A stretch of 64,000 bases of DNA from Haloarcula nitratireducens (GTDB lineage Archaea > Halobacteriota > Halobacteria > Halobacteriales > Haloarculaceae): contig NZ_RKLT01000016.1 of the NCBI RefSeq assembly GCF_019599505.1, positions 5,903-69,902 of the forward strand, given 5' to 3'. The notes under the pieces are model-generated. The model ran no database searches. It had not been told where the DNA came from and saw only the letters and a list, made by a program, of their open reading frames with translations. This document shows, piece by piece, positions 26,489 to 34,962 of the stretch. The first letter of the stretch is position 1. Each line of letters begins with the position of its first letter. A program made the position numbers and the translations under genes.

Positions 26489-27949
26489 ATGCCAAACCAA
26501 ACCGCAGATAGTACTTCTACTCGCCGAACACTCCTCAAAGCCCTTGGTGGCACGGCCGCCCTTGTCGGCGTCGGTGGCGCCAGTAGTGTCCTCGCACAGC
26601 AGTCCGACACAGCAAGTGACGAAACTGAATCGAACGCCACGCTCTCGGGATGGACGTCGATATACGGCGGGCCCGGCAACACCAGGTACGCGCCCGCCGC
26701 ATCCGGTCCGAAAGATGGCGTCGATCTCCGCTGGATAGCGGACCCAGAACCGGAGAGTGACAGCGACTACTCGACGCCAATTGTCTCCGATGAGACAGCG
26801 TACGTCGGCGCGAGAAAGTTCTACGCGATGGATACCGCCACTGGAGACATCCGCTGGTCGTTCTCGGCAGCAGAGCCCAAACCAACACAGGAAAACCCGC
26901 GTACATTTTCCACACCCGCGACGGACGGCGAGACAGTGTACGTCGGCACGAGCCACCCAGATGCGCTCCGTGACGAAATGCCTCACAGCAGGGTTTACGC
27001 GCTCGATGCCGACGATGGCACGGAACAGTGGCGCTTCCAGCGAGAACCGCCCTACCGCGACGGCGTACAAGAGCAACCCTCGTACTATGCCGTCACGGTC
27101 GGCGACGGGCAGATATTCGCTATCGCATATACATCCCTCTTCGAGCATCTGCTCGTCGCCATCGACGCCGAAACCGGTGAGAAACGCTGGTCGACCCATA
27201 TCGGCAATCTGTCTATCGACGGCACCCATGGCGCTCCGGTTGCCGCTGCAGATGGGAAGGCGATCGCGAAGGACGAGGGAACGATAGTCGCGTACGAGGG
27301 AGAAACCGGCGAGGTCGCCTGGACCTTCGATGGAGCGACCTACCATTTCAATGCGGATTGGCCACTCGCCGTCGCCGACGGAACCGTGTACACGAGCGCG
27401 GTGCGCGACTTTGACGAGGACCAGAACCGGCGAGAGCGAGATTACAAACTGTTTGCACTGGACGTGGCCGACGGGAGCGTCGAGTGGGCGTACAAACCCG
27501 ATATAGACGAACCGCTGCAGTGGGGCTCGCCGAGAGTGGATTCGGAGTCGGTATACATCGATTACACCCCGCTGAACGACCTCGGGGGCCCGGAATCCGC
27601 AACAGTCGCCGTCTCGCGGGCGGACGGCACGCTCCAGTACGAGGGCGCGAAACTCGGCAACGTCGCCGACGACGTGATCTACACGGAGGATGCCGCTTTT
27701 GACGCAACCGATGGTTCACAGCTGTTCGAGTATGGTGTCAGCGGCGACGATCCTGCGCTGTACGAGGACGGCCTCTTCTTCGGCGGCGACCGGGTATTTG
27801 CGCTGGAACCCCGCCAAGGACAGGCGACGTTACCCGAACCGGAACCGCCAGCACAGCCGGATGACCCAGCTGCGAACCCCGACGAAACGCCGGACGACAA
27901 CCCGACGGAGGAGCCCGACGCTGACGACCCCGACGCCTGCAAAGAGTAG
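26489..27949 (+). CDS. Exported PQQ-type beta-propeller protein
   Basis: 486 residues. Tat signal STRRTLLKALGGTAALVGVGGASSVLAQ, no lipobox. The body holds repeats of the PQQ/BamB propeller, each with the motif (Y)A(M/L)D-(x)-A-(T/D)-G-(D/E)-x-x-W: FYAMDTATGDIRWSF, VYALDADDGTEQWRF, LVAIDAETGEKRWST, FALDVADGSVEWAY. The C terminus is a Pro/Asp/Glu-rich tail ending PDADDPDACKE. Haloarchaea export many such propellers; whether it binds PQQ or works as a scaffold cannot be seen. A second member is encoded at 50817. Confidence 0.87.
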   Translation: MPNQTADSTSTRRTLLKALGGTAALVGVGGASSVLAQQSDTASDETESNATLSGWTSIYGGPGNTRYAPAASGPKDGVDLRWIADPEPESDSDYSTPIVSDETAYVGARKFYAMDTATGDIRWSFSAAEPKPTQENPRTFSTPATDGETVYVGTSHPDALRDEMPHSRVYALDADDGTEQWRFQREPPYRDGVQEQPSYYAVTVGDGQIFAIAYTSLFEHLLVAIDAETGEKRWSTHIGNLSIDGTHGAPVAAADGKAIAKDEGTIVAYEGETGEVAWTFDGATYHFNADWPLAVADGTVYTSAVRDFDEDQNRRERDYKLFALDVADGSVEWAYKPDIDEPLQWGSPRVDSESVYIDYTPLNDLGGPESATVAVSRADGTLQYEGAKLGNVADDVIYTEDAAFDATDGSQLFEYGVSGDDPALYEDGLFFGGDRVFALEPRQGQATLPEPEPPAQPDDPAANPDETPDDNPTEEPDADDPDACKE

Positions 27950-28018
27950 AAACAGCCCATTGCTGGTCCCAGGGTAGTCACAGCCGCCCGTTGCATTGGA
28001 GGTCGGGACACTACGGTG

Positions 28019-28360
28019 ACGACACGAGTGCCAGGGCGGTGCCCTGTTCGGTCTCGTTTAGTCATGTTCGGAGGAACCCTTGGGGCCGCCCTCCCTCGCC
28101 GGAACGAGGACGCTCATCGTTCGCTGTGTTCCGGGCGCGGCCACAGGCCGTGCCGGGCTTTCACCCATCCGGCACTCGGGCGGTCCCGCGGGATGCTCAC
28201 GGCTCCGCATCCGCACAAGAAGTTCCCCGCCGACGGGAGTGGCAGTCGGTGATCTAGACGACCCATTGTCGACGGTGCGCGACGGCGGCGGGTCGCTAAC
28301 CAACAAGGACACCCTACGGTGTTGGTTAGCAGCGACGAGCCACGACTACCAGTCGCCATG
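28019..28360 (+). repeat. Structured GC-rich repeat, copy B
   Basis: Core begins GAACCCTTGGGGCCGCCC (28074); about 55 bases before it match copy F (AGTGCCAGGGCG ... GTTTAGTCATGTTCGGAG). The outer stem is GGGGCCGCCC/GGGCGGTCCC with one G-U pair. The arms CTAACCAAC (28296-28304) and GTTGGTTAG (28321-28329) follow, then a second hairpin CTCGGTCG/CGACCGAG near 28402-28432 shared with copy G, then an AAA+ fragment. Confidence 0.85.
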
Positions 28361-28450
28361 CGTTCGTCATACCTGCTGTGGCGCCACCGAACACTGAATC
28401 CTCGGTCGACCATGTGCGTAGCTCCGACCGAGTTGAGCGGCGCCCTGTCA

Positions 28451-28564
28451 TTGAGTAGCGCGAACATTGTCGACGCCACCGCCATGCACGCCGCCGAACG
28501 CGATGCCGACGTCATTACTCACAAGGATCTCACTACGGCAGTCCCTGAGTCTACAGCAGAGTAA
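28451..28564 (+). pseudogene. Fragment of AAA+ ATPase C terminus (1)
   Basis: Translates as LSSANIVDATAMHAAERDADVITHKDLTTAV with a stop at 28564. This is the lid/C-terminal part of a Cdc48/PAN-type AAA+ ATPase (consensus LSSADIVEIVDDAAMHAAERDADVITHKDL, seen best in the 29586 copy) missing three codons in the middle. It directly follows repeat copy B and has no ATPase core. Confidence 0.7.
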
Positions 28565-28630
28565 CGATTGTGATGACAGGGATGGCACGTCACAACACCT
28601 ATTTCGGTGGCGAACAAACAGAGAACCAAG

Positions 28631-28939
28631 ATGGCGACGAACAACGATAAAATCCAGTTCCGGGGGGAAGCTGAGAAAGAAGCAACGCAGGTGGTCGATC
28701 AGATGCGTCTCGGCGGAATCAACATCAGCGAGCTTGCTCGAGAAGGGCTACGAGAGAAACTGCGAGAAGCGCTCTCGGACGAAGAGAAGATTACGCTTCA
28801 CCAGCAGTATAAAGAGGGTGATATCTCGGAAGATGTTGCCAAGATTCTGCTCGAAGATGCCATCGCGGAGATCGAGCGTGAGCAGGAAGCCTTCAACGAA
28901 GCGTCGGATCTTGATACGACTGGAGTATACCAGGAGTAG
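28631..28939 (+). CDS. Putative antitoxin of a PIN-like module
   Basis: 102 residues from the ATG at 28631 (ATG after AACCAAG). Highly charged helical protein; the N-terminal part (IQFRGEAEKEATQVVDQMRLGGINISELAREGLREKL) looks like a ribbon-helix-helix-type DNA-binding segment, the C-terminal half is acidic helices as often found in antitoxins. The next gene starts 2 bases after its stop. No exact family is recognised; role assigned by context. Confidence 0.65.
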   Translation: MATNNDKIQFRGEAEKEATQVVDQMRLGGINISELAREGLREKLREALSDEEKITLHQQYKEGDISEDVAKILLEDAIAEIEREQEAFNEASDLDTTGVYQE

Positions 28940-28941
28940 CG

Positions 28942-29553
28942 ATGGCGGACGATGAAGTACGCCATCCAGTCATCGTTGATACAGACGCACTAATTGCTGT
29001 CGCAAATACTCATCTCTGGTCTCGTCTCACGACGACACTGAACGTAACGACAACGAATGTCTGTGTCCACGAACTCGAACGACATGTTCGAGAGCACTCC
29101 GAGTACGCTCCGGAAGGGACGAGAGAGCGATGGATTCACCACGGGAGCAGCAAAGCGCTTGCGCCGTTCAACGATGCCGAGAACGAGTCGTTCACCGTGG
29201 TGCCGTGTGTTCCCCGGCCACATGGCGAGGATGCTGGCGAGACATCAGTGCGAACGGAGATTGAACAGAACATCGACTCGTATCGGTTTGCGATCTTGAT
29301 GGACAAGCATGGTCGTCGGTCGCTCAATCGCGTCTTCGACGATGCAGAAGAAACGACTGGGAAGGCGGTTGCTCCCACGTTTCTGCTGTATTTGTTACTT
29401 GACGCGGAGGAATGTACTGTCGAAGAGTTTTGTCAGGCGTGCGGAGAAATGCTGCGCGGAGAAGGCTGGACGGGATATCAGGCGATTCAAGCGGCATGGG
29501 AAGCAATTCCAGTTGATTGTTCGCGGTACCTATCGGATGGACTACTTCCGTGA
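28942..29553 (+). CDS. PIN-like domain protein, putative toxin
   Basis: 203 residues. Begins VRHPVIVDTDALIAVANTHLW, the first acidic motif of PIN nucleases (DTDALI). Later acids that could complete the site are Glu in NVCVHELERHV and Asp/Glu in YRFAILMDKHGRRSLNRVFDDAEE. The length exceeds classical VapC (about 130), placing it with the longer haloarchaeal PIN-like proteins. PIN toxins cut RNA, often tRNA or rRNA. Tight coupling to the 28631 gene supports a toxin-antitoxin pair. The 3' end is followed within 40 bases by an AAA+ pseudogene fragment. Confidence 0.72.
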   Translation: MADDEVRHPVIVDTDALIAVANTHLWSRLTTTLNVTTTNVCVHELERHVREHSEYAPEGTRERWIHHGSSKALAPFNDAENESFTVVPCVPRPHGEDAGETSVRTEIEQNIDSYRFAILMDKHGRRSLNRVFDDAEETTGKAVAPTFLLYLLLDAEECTVEEFCQACGEMLRGEGWTGYQAIQAAWEAIPVDCSRYLSDGLLP

Positions 29554-29585
29554 GCCATGCGGGGTGAATATCGCTAATCTCTCCA

Positions 29586-29841
29586 AACGGGCCGATCGGC
29601 CTGCCCGACCACGATACTCACGAGGCCATCTTCCGCGTGCAACTGCGTGACCGCCCGAGACACTCGACGAGGATGCCTACAGACACTCGCCGACCAGACG
29701 GAGGGATTGAGTAGCGCCGACATCATTGAGATCGTCGACGACGCCGCCATGCACGCCGCCGAACTCGATGCCGACGTCATTACTCACAAGGATCTGACGG
29801 CGACAGTATCTGAGGCAATTAGAGAGGGCAGGCTAACGTAG
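29586..29841 (+). pseudogene. Fragment of AAA+ ATPase C terminus (2), frameshifted
   Basis: The best preserved of the family. It opens IGLPDHDTHEAIFRVQLRDRP, then a frameshift within the CCGAGACACTCGACGAGG region moves to the frame that reads LADQTEGLSSADIIEIVDDAAMHAAELDADVITHKDLTATVSEAIREG and stops at 29841. This is the end of the AAA+ module of a Cdc48-like ATPase. No upstream ATPase core is present. Confidence 0.75.
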
Positions 29842-29901
29842 CCAGAGCAGCGCTATTCGCGCAGTAGTCTGTAGACCCAGCGCCGCTCGGTGAAAAAGAG
29901 T

Positions 29902-30150
29902 CTAGTCGTCTGTGTGGTGCCGAGGCTCCTCGGAACATGACCGGGCCATCCGGGTAGATGCGTCCCGATCTTTCCGGAGCTGTGCTTCTGTCTGGCCGGT
30001 AATCTCAGCCAGCTCCTCAATCGAAGGGATGTCTTCCAGCACCGTTCTATCTGGTTTTAAACCCAGGACCGACACGAATATAGCTTTCACCAGATTGCGA
30101 CTCTGGAAACTCTCGACTCAACCTGGTTTACAGGCTGTCGAGGCAAATGC
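29902..30150 (-). pseudogene. Short conserved-looking remnant, unknown
   Basis: A minus-strand frame reads RNLVKAIFVSVLGLKPDRTVLEDIPSIEELAEITGQTEAQLRKDR and stops at 29902. Upstream in the same frame the sequence stays plausible but hits a TGA near 30116. The GTG at 30088-30090 could start a 62-residue protein. It looks like a piece of a helical protein; I do not recognise it. A CCCCGGGG hairpin core sits just upstream at 30150. Confidence 0.3.
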
Positions 30151-30219
30151 CCCGGGGTTGAAGTCGACACTCCGTGACGCCACGAATAAATCATCACCCG
30201 GGTGCGGGACGGACATTCG

Positions 30220-30762
30220 TTAGCTGTTGGCCTCGGCAGGGTCTGTCATCGGAGCGAGAAAGTCCCATTCGCGGATTGCGAACCCGACGATGCGGATGCG
30301 ACGCTGGAGCTGGTCCCACTCGCGTGCGATTTCACGCCGTCGGTCTTCGTCGGCAGCATCGAGCGTCTCGTCGGCAAGCGTCCCGCGAAGTTGGTTCGGC
30401 GACTCGACATCGAACAGCTCTTCCCAATCCCGGATTTGTGCCGTCATGTCGGCGAGCCTGTCGGTGAGTTCCTCAACAGTATGGCCACTATCTCGAAGGC
30501 GCATTGCTTCTTGCATCGCTTGGCGACGATAATCGGGATAGTAGGTAGTGTGGGTACCGCTATCATCGCGATGGAGAATGCCGTCGGCAACGAGCCGTTC
30601 AAGGACGCGTGTGGTCGGCTCGTGTGACCAGTCTGCTTCCGCGGCGATCCAGTTTGCGGTCTGGGGCTCCGACAGCTGCCGAGCGACCATTCGCACTCGA
30701 TCCTCGCCCGTGGTCTGCTGGTTCAGTAGTCCCTCATCCACAGTCGATTCGTCGTCGGCCAT
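30220..30762 (-). CDS. Winged-helix protein, DUF7342-like
   Basis: 180 residues. N-terminal winged helix (ANWIAAEADWSHEPTTRVLERLVADGILHRDDSGTHTTYYPDY), then a long helical part (AMRLRDSGHTVEELTDRLADMTAQIRDWEELFDVESPNQL...). It is homologous in layout to the product of 55101 (same wHTH, then HTVEEL/IVEEL and WEEL/YRQRFDAETPDN segments), which has a partner gene overlapping its end. Here no partner follows: the gene stops at 30220 next to decayed sequence, so this may be an orphan regulator or antitoxin. Confidence 0.75.
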   Translation of the reverse strand: MADDESTVDEGLLNQQTTGEDRVRMVARQLSEPQTANWIAAEADWSHEPTTRVLERLVADGILHRDDSGTHTTYYPDYRRQAMQEAMRLRDSGHTVEELTDRLADMTAQIRDWEELFDVESPNQLRGTLADETLDAADEDRRREIAREWDQLQRRIRIVGFAIREWDFLAPMTDPAEANS

Positions 30763-30879
30763 ACACGACAGTTCACACTATCTCTTCGTATAGATTGAGG
30801 TCAGTCGTTTCATATCGAATCGAATTGCTACTGACTGTCACTCGAACGTGTTCCACGGAGCGACCCGACGTTGCATCCC

Positions 30880-30982
30880 AGACGCTATCCGACCGCACAA
30901 ACGGCTTGCACAGCGCCGACATCGTGGGCCTCGTCGACGACGCCGCCATGCAGGCTGCCGAACATGACGCCGACGCTCAACC
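30880..30982 (+). pseudogene. Fragment of AAA+ ATPase C terminus (3)
   Basis: Reads QTLSDRTNGLHSADIVGLVDDAAMQAAEHDADAQ, the same C-terminal AAA+ segment as the other fragments. On the opposite strand it provides the foreign last 30 residues of the truncated membrane protein gene at 30885-31244, so it appears to have landed in that gene. Confidence 0.7.
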
Positions 30983-31244
30983 ACATGTAGGTCATAAACG
31001 CGAGACCGCCGAGCCACACGATGCAACCGCGAAGCGGCCCTCGAATCGCGTACCAGAGCCCGATTGCCAGGACGGGAATACCGACCGTGAGGATCGACAG
31101 GTCTTGTACTTTGGACAGTTCGACGAGGGCGGGCGCGTCTCGGTAGTGACCCGGGCGGAAGAGCCCGAGTAGCGTTGAGACGGCAGCGAGAGCGAGAATT
31201 GCAATCGTCGCTAAAACGTGCCATCGTCGGAGTTGTGTGGCCAT
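30885..31244 (-). pseudogene. Membrane protein gene truncated by AAA+ fragment
   Basis: From the ATG at 31244: MATQLRRWHVLATIAILALAA, three membrane helices (to MTYMWLSVGVMFG), then SLHGGVVDEAHDVGAVQAVCAVG, which is the antisense translation of the AAA+ fragment. The natural C terminus is therefore lost. The gene may still be expressed as a small membrane protein of about 120 residues. Function unknown. Confidence 0.6.
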
Positions 31245-31391
31245 AGTGTTCACCGAATAGAGAAACGATAGCCGGAAGGAGAATCGATAAGGACAATTCT
31301 CCAGCGGATAGAATCCGGCAGATCGAGCTGCCTCAGACGAATAGCGAGATAAGTAGCACACGGTGCAGCGTGACTCGGGGAAGTCGCCTGC

Positions 31392-32249
31392 TCAGACGGT
31401 AGCAGTTCCCGTTCGGTCGGCGATCGAACACTTGACGGATAGTCGTTCGACGCCGACGAGGATGGCTACTGCGATGAGTGCAGTTACGAGTAGCAAAACG
31501 AGCGGTTGTTGATACGTTCCGAGTTGGCCCGCTTCCGCCAGCGACGACACGATGCCGTACAGCGCCATGAAGTTGTGGAAGACGAGCGCTCCGTAGAAGG
31601 ACCCGCCGACGAAGTAGATCAGTCCCGTACCTACCCCCACGACCGTGAGGAGGCCAACCATCTTGATCGTATTAAACGGGGGGCTGTGTGCGAAGTGATA
31701 GACGCCGAAAAGCGCCGCCGAGATCGGTAGCGCACTCCCATTTGTGATGTACGGGTTGAGCCCCCGATGGCGTAACAGGGCGGCGACGCTTCCTCCGACG
31801 ACAACCCAGCATACTACCACCTCGGCGATAGACACGGGGAGCACCTGTGCGAAGACGTTGGTGACGACGACCGGATCAGTAGTCGGCGGCTGTTGAAGCG
31901 TGTAGATGACGAACCCGAGCACACCGGCGGCCGAGACTGCGACGATGGTGCGCAGAGCCGAGCGGAATCCCAGTTCCGAACGGGAGACGAACCCGGACGC
32001 GATGAACTCTCGCACGACCAACAGGGCCAGAACGGTACCGACGAGGATGTTCGCTACGCCAGTATACACAAGACGGTCCGTCACGGCGTCCGGACGAAGC
32101 AACGTCTGGATGCGCCCTTCTAATAACCACGTGAGTGCAGTCCACATGACGTACGTCGCTCCGGCGGCGAGTACCTTCGTCAGCGGTGACAGGCGACGGA
32201 CACGGTGGAGTCCTAGAGTGCCGACCGCGTAGCTGGTTATTTTTCTCAT
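31392..32249 (-). CDS. CPBP-like multi-spanning membrane protein
   Basis: 285 residues from the ATG at 32249; the frame runs on upstream to 32555 but the added sequence overlaps the divergent gene and has no membrane character. About eight hydrophobic segments. It holds FGVYHFAHSPPFN and VFHNFMALYG, matching motifs 2 and 3 (HxxxH-like, HxxxN) of the CPBP/Abi (CAAX protease) family, but the EExxxR motif is missing, so proteolytic activity is doubtful. Divergently transcribed from the SRPBCC gene at 32461. Confidence 0.7.
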   Translation of the reverse strand: MRKITSYAVGTLGLHRVRRLSPLTKVLAAGATYVMWTALTWLLEGRIQTLLRPDAVTDRLVYTGVANILVGTVLALLVVREFIASGFVSRSELGFRSALRTIVAVSAAGVLGFVIYTLQQPPTTDPVVVTNVFAQVLPVSIAEVVVCWVVVGGSVAALLRHRGLNPYITNGSALPISAALFGVYHFAHSPPFNTIKMVGLLTVVGVGTGLIYFVGGSFYGALVFHNFMALYGIVSSLAEAGQLGTYQQPLVLLLVTALIAVAILVGVERLSVKCSIADRTGTATV

Positions 32250-32460
32250 AGAACTGTATTCGACAGGGGACGCGATAGCAGTTCGGTACGCTTCCCGTGT
32301 GGCGGGGATCGATAATCGAGGAATCTCCGGACCATTGGATAGAATATAGTTCGACCTCAGGCGAGTTCCCAGGACACTATCGTAGGTGGTTCCCAAATAG
32401 CAGGAACCAACCGCTACAACGATCGTTTTCGGGCGTGTAGGTTCGTATGGTGAACACTCC

Positions 32461-33156
32461 ATGGAGAGTCTTGAGAAAAATCGGTCCGCAGTTGCCGGAT
32501 CACTGATAAATACAGAACGAACCTGGCGGCGACGAATTCGACTAATAGCGGGCACCGTACTCTTCGGAGGCGTCTACTGGGCGCTGGTTCGACCGCGGAT
32601 GCTCAACTGGGGAGCGACAGCGGCAGAGGTCGAACGGTCACTTCCTGGCGACGACCTACTACCGGACGCAGATGCAGCGTCGACGATGGCAATCACTATC
32701 GACGCCCCGCCCGACGCCATCTGGCCGTGGCTGCGCCAACTCGGTCAAGAACGGGGCGGGTTCTACAGCTACGAGTGGGCGGAGAACCTCGTCGGGCTCG
32801 ACATCCACAACACCGACCGCATCGTTCCAGAGTGGCAGGACCTCTCTGTGGGCGACACCATCCGTCTCGGTCAGGCCGATCGATTCCCGGACGCGACGCT
32901 GGAGGTGGTCGAACTCGATCCGGAACGGGCGCTGGTCCTCCGAACGCCCGACCAGCCGGCGTGGTGGGTCTGGTCGTTCACCCTCGAGCCGCTCGACGAC
33001 CGGACGACGCGACTGCTCGTCCGCTCTCGTATTCGTCTGCCGGGGAATCCTGCAGTTCGGATCGGCGCTCAATCGGTGCTCGATCCCGTCACGTTCGTGA
33101 TGACCTACGGAATGCTGCGGGGACTTCGAGAGCGGACGGAACGACTGACGAAGTAA
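32461..33156 (+). CDS. SRPBCC-family protein with N-terminal membrane helix
   Basis: 231 residues. A single hydrophobic segment (about 28-44) is followed by a START-like SRPBCC domain: AITIDAPPDAIWPWLRQLGQERGGFYSYEWAENLVGLDIHNTDRIVPEWQDLSVGD and the later strands ALVLRTP, WWVWSFTLEPLD, TRLLVRSRI. The WPWLRQLGQERGGFYSYE pattern is typical of a widespread actinobacterial and haloarchaeal group. SRPBCC folds bind hydrophobic ligands; the ligand is unknown. It is followed by a membrane-protein pseudogene. Confidence 0.82.
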   Translation: MESLEKNRSAVAGSLINTERTWRRRIRLIAGTVLFGGVYWALVRPRMLNWGATAAEVERSLPGDDLLPDADAASTMAITIDAPPDAIWPWLRQLGQERGGFYSYEWAENLVGLDIHNTDRIVPEWQDLSVGDTIRLGQADRFPDATLEVVELDPERALVLRTPDQPAWWVWSFTLEPLDDRTTRLLVRSRIRLPGNPAVRIGAQSVLDPVTFVMTYGMLRGLRERTERLTK

Positions 33157-33256
33157 CCGAGTTCACAGGTCAATTCGAAGCGAGGTGCTCGCATATGAGG
33201 CTAGCCGTGCACGAATATGACGGGACGGTCGGCGCGTACCGAGGAGGCTGTACCCT

Positions 33257-33470
33257 ATGATTCGAATCGCGGTCGCCGTCTTCCTCGTACTGCACGGATT
33301 GGTTCACGTCTGGTACGTCGTACTGAGCTAGGGCTGGATCGAAGTCGAAAAGCAGATGCGCTGGAACGGATAGTCGTGGCTGCTCTCTGGAATCCTCCCC
33401 GAACGGACGATTCTTTCCCTCGCCAGTGTGCTCTACGTGGTGGTTGCACTCGGGTTTGACTACACCAGCA
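33257..33470 (+). pseudogene. Membrane protein pseudogene truncated by repeat copy C
   Basis: Starts MIRIAVAVFLVLHGLVHVW, but has TAG codons after YVVLS and again after MRWNG; the frame otherwise continues with SWLLSGILPERTILSLASVLYVVVALGFD, another membrane segment, and is then cut off where the repeat begins (33471). Two nonsense mutations plus truncation make it a clear pseudogene. Originally probably a four-helix membrane protein. Confidence 0.7.
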
Positions 33471-33790
33471 GAACCCGTGGAGCCGCCCTCCCTCGCCGGA
33501 ACGAGGACGCTCGCTGACTCGCGGCGTCGCCGCTCGTCTCTCGCGGTCGCGAGCGACCGCGCATCGTTCGCTGTGTTCCGGGCACAGCGGAGCCGCGCCG
33601 GGCTGTCACCCATCCGGCACTCAGGCGGCTCCGCGGGATACTCACCGAACCGCTACCGCAGAAAATGTTCCCCGCCGACGGAAGTGGCAGTCGGTGATCT
33701 AGACGACCAATTGGTGGCGAGACTCGATAACGAATAGCTAACCAACGCTAACCCGCTGTCGTGTTGGTTAGCAGCGATGAACCACGACCA
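33471..33790 (+). repeat. Structured GC-rich repeat, copy C (compensatory variant)
   Basis: Core starts GAACCCGTGGAGCCGCCC. The outer stem is GGAGCC.. with ..GGCTCC at about 33624-33634, where the other copies have GGGGCC/GGCCCC: both sides changed together. CTAACCAAC (33738-33746) and GTTGGTTAG (33763-33771) follow. Inner stems include GCGGTCGCGAGCGACCGC. The copy ends a decayed membrane-protein gene. Confidence 0.87.
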
Positions 33791-33959
33791 GCAGTCGCCG
33801 TTCGTTCGCCAAATCTGTTGTGAGCACGGGACTGTCCTCCTATCGAACAACGCGAAGGAGGATTTCGAACCTCCACTAAGTGCGCCCGCGTCGCTATCAG
33901 ATAGATGTCTCGTCGTGCAAATCGACGCAGTAGTACCAGTTTTGCCCCCATCGAACGGA

Positions 33960-33989
33960 CTTTAATCGAGTCAGCTGTTTACTACTGTG
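33960..33989 (+). promoter_or_regulatory. Promoter of the 33990 gene
   Basis: TTTAATCG at 33961 stands 27-29 bases before the ATG at 33990, so the transcript would be leaderless. Confidence 0.5.
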
Positions 33990-34901
33990 ATGAACGAGGC
34001 GGAATTTTGCGCCCACCTCCAAACGGTCTGTGCGACCGCAATCGAGGACTACCGGACGCGGTTTCCAGCACAGCCGCCATTATCCCAGCGGCTTCCCCAC
34101 GACACAGATAGTGCACTCGCTTCGACAGCCGATATCGAGACGTGCTTTTCAGCACTCGTTGAGTTCTATGATTCCCTGCTTGGCGTGGATTCGACGCCGT
34201 ATCGAGACCAATGGCGTGACCACCTTGTCTATGATTTTTCGCTCCGTGAGCGCCTGACGTTATTGGGCAGTGATCTCCCAGCGTCACTGACACTCTTTAT
34301 AATCGCAGGGCGGTATGCTGCTCACACCGGTTATATCGGGATCAGCGGTGGACGGCTGCCCATCGCACGAGCGGGTGAAATGCTCGCGTCGGAACTGTGT
34401 CACGCCTACCAGCATCGCTTTGACTCGCCAACCTGGCACCATCCATATCTGCAAGAAGGCTTCGAGCTAGCAGCGTCGATTCGCGCGCTCACGTATCTCG
34501 CCGATGAACTGGATGACGAAATGCTGGCCCACCGGGCGTGCCGGCAGCGAACGAGAGCCCTCCTCCAAGGAACAATCGCTCATGGGATCCGCAACGGCGG
34601 TATCACAGCAGCCACTGTTCGTAACCTCGGTGTCACCGACCGCGAACTGTCGGAACTACGAGCCGCACTCCCAGTCCGGCTACTCGGCACAATTTGGCCA
34701 CGGTATCACTGGGGGAGTACCGCTTTCCTCCCCGAATACGACCTCTTTGGCTCGCTGCTTCTCGTGAGTGAGGCTCTAGACGTACCCGATACCTATTTGC
34801 GGGCCTTCTGGGGCAAACACCCCTGGGACGAACTCATCGCTGAACTCCGGTCGACGAGACCAGGCTGGCTGTGGCAGCAATATCACACCAGTGGTGAGTA
34901 G
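33990..34901 (+). CDS. Metallopeptidase-like protein with altered HExxH
   Basis: 303 residues from the ATG at 33990. All-helical. The segment GEMLASELCHAYQHRFDSPTWHHPYLQEGFELAASI resembles the active site of zincin peptidases (HExxH followed by a Glu in EGxxE about 20 residues later), but the first His is Ser: SELCH. The motif may still bind a metal through His, His and Glu, or the protein may be an inactive relative. No signal peptide, so cytoplasmic. I cannot name the family. Flanked by repeat copies C and D, so probably in an accessory region. Confidence 0.6.
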   Translation: MNEAEFCAHLQTVCATAIEDYRTRFPAQPPLSQRLPHDTDSALASTADIETCFSALVEFYDSLLGVDSTPYRDQWRDHLVYDFSLRERLTLLGSDLPASLTLFIIAGRYAAHTGYIGISGGRLPIARAGEMLASELCHAYQHRFDSPTWHHPYLQEGFELAASIRALTYLADELDDEMLAHRACRQRTRALLQGTIAHGIRNGGITAATVRNLGVTDRELSELRAALPVRLLGTIWPRYHWGSTAFLPEYDLFGSLLLVSEALDVPDTYLRAFWGKHPWDELIAELRSTRPGWLWQQYHTSGE

Positions 34902-34962
34902 CGCATCGCCATGGGCTGATCGAGATCCACGTCTCGAACAGCGGCGCTAACCATAACAGCCG

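Noticed and set aside
26459..27346. 295-residue minus-strand protein
   Set aside because: Antisense to the PQQ propeller gene; Cys/Arg-rich composition unlike haloarchaeal proteins.
33850..33930. tRNA-like end (GGAGGTTCGAAATCCTCC on the minus strand)
   Set aside because: The loop has 8 instead of 7 bases and no acceptor, D or anticodon arm can be built upstream; not a tRNA gene.
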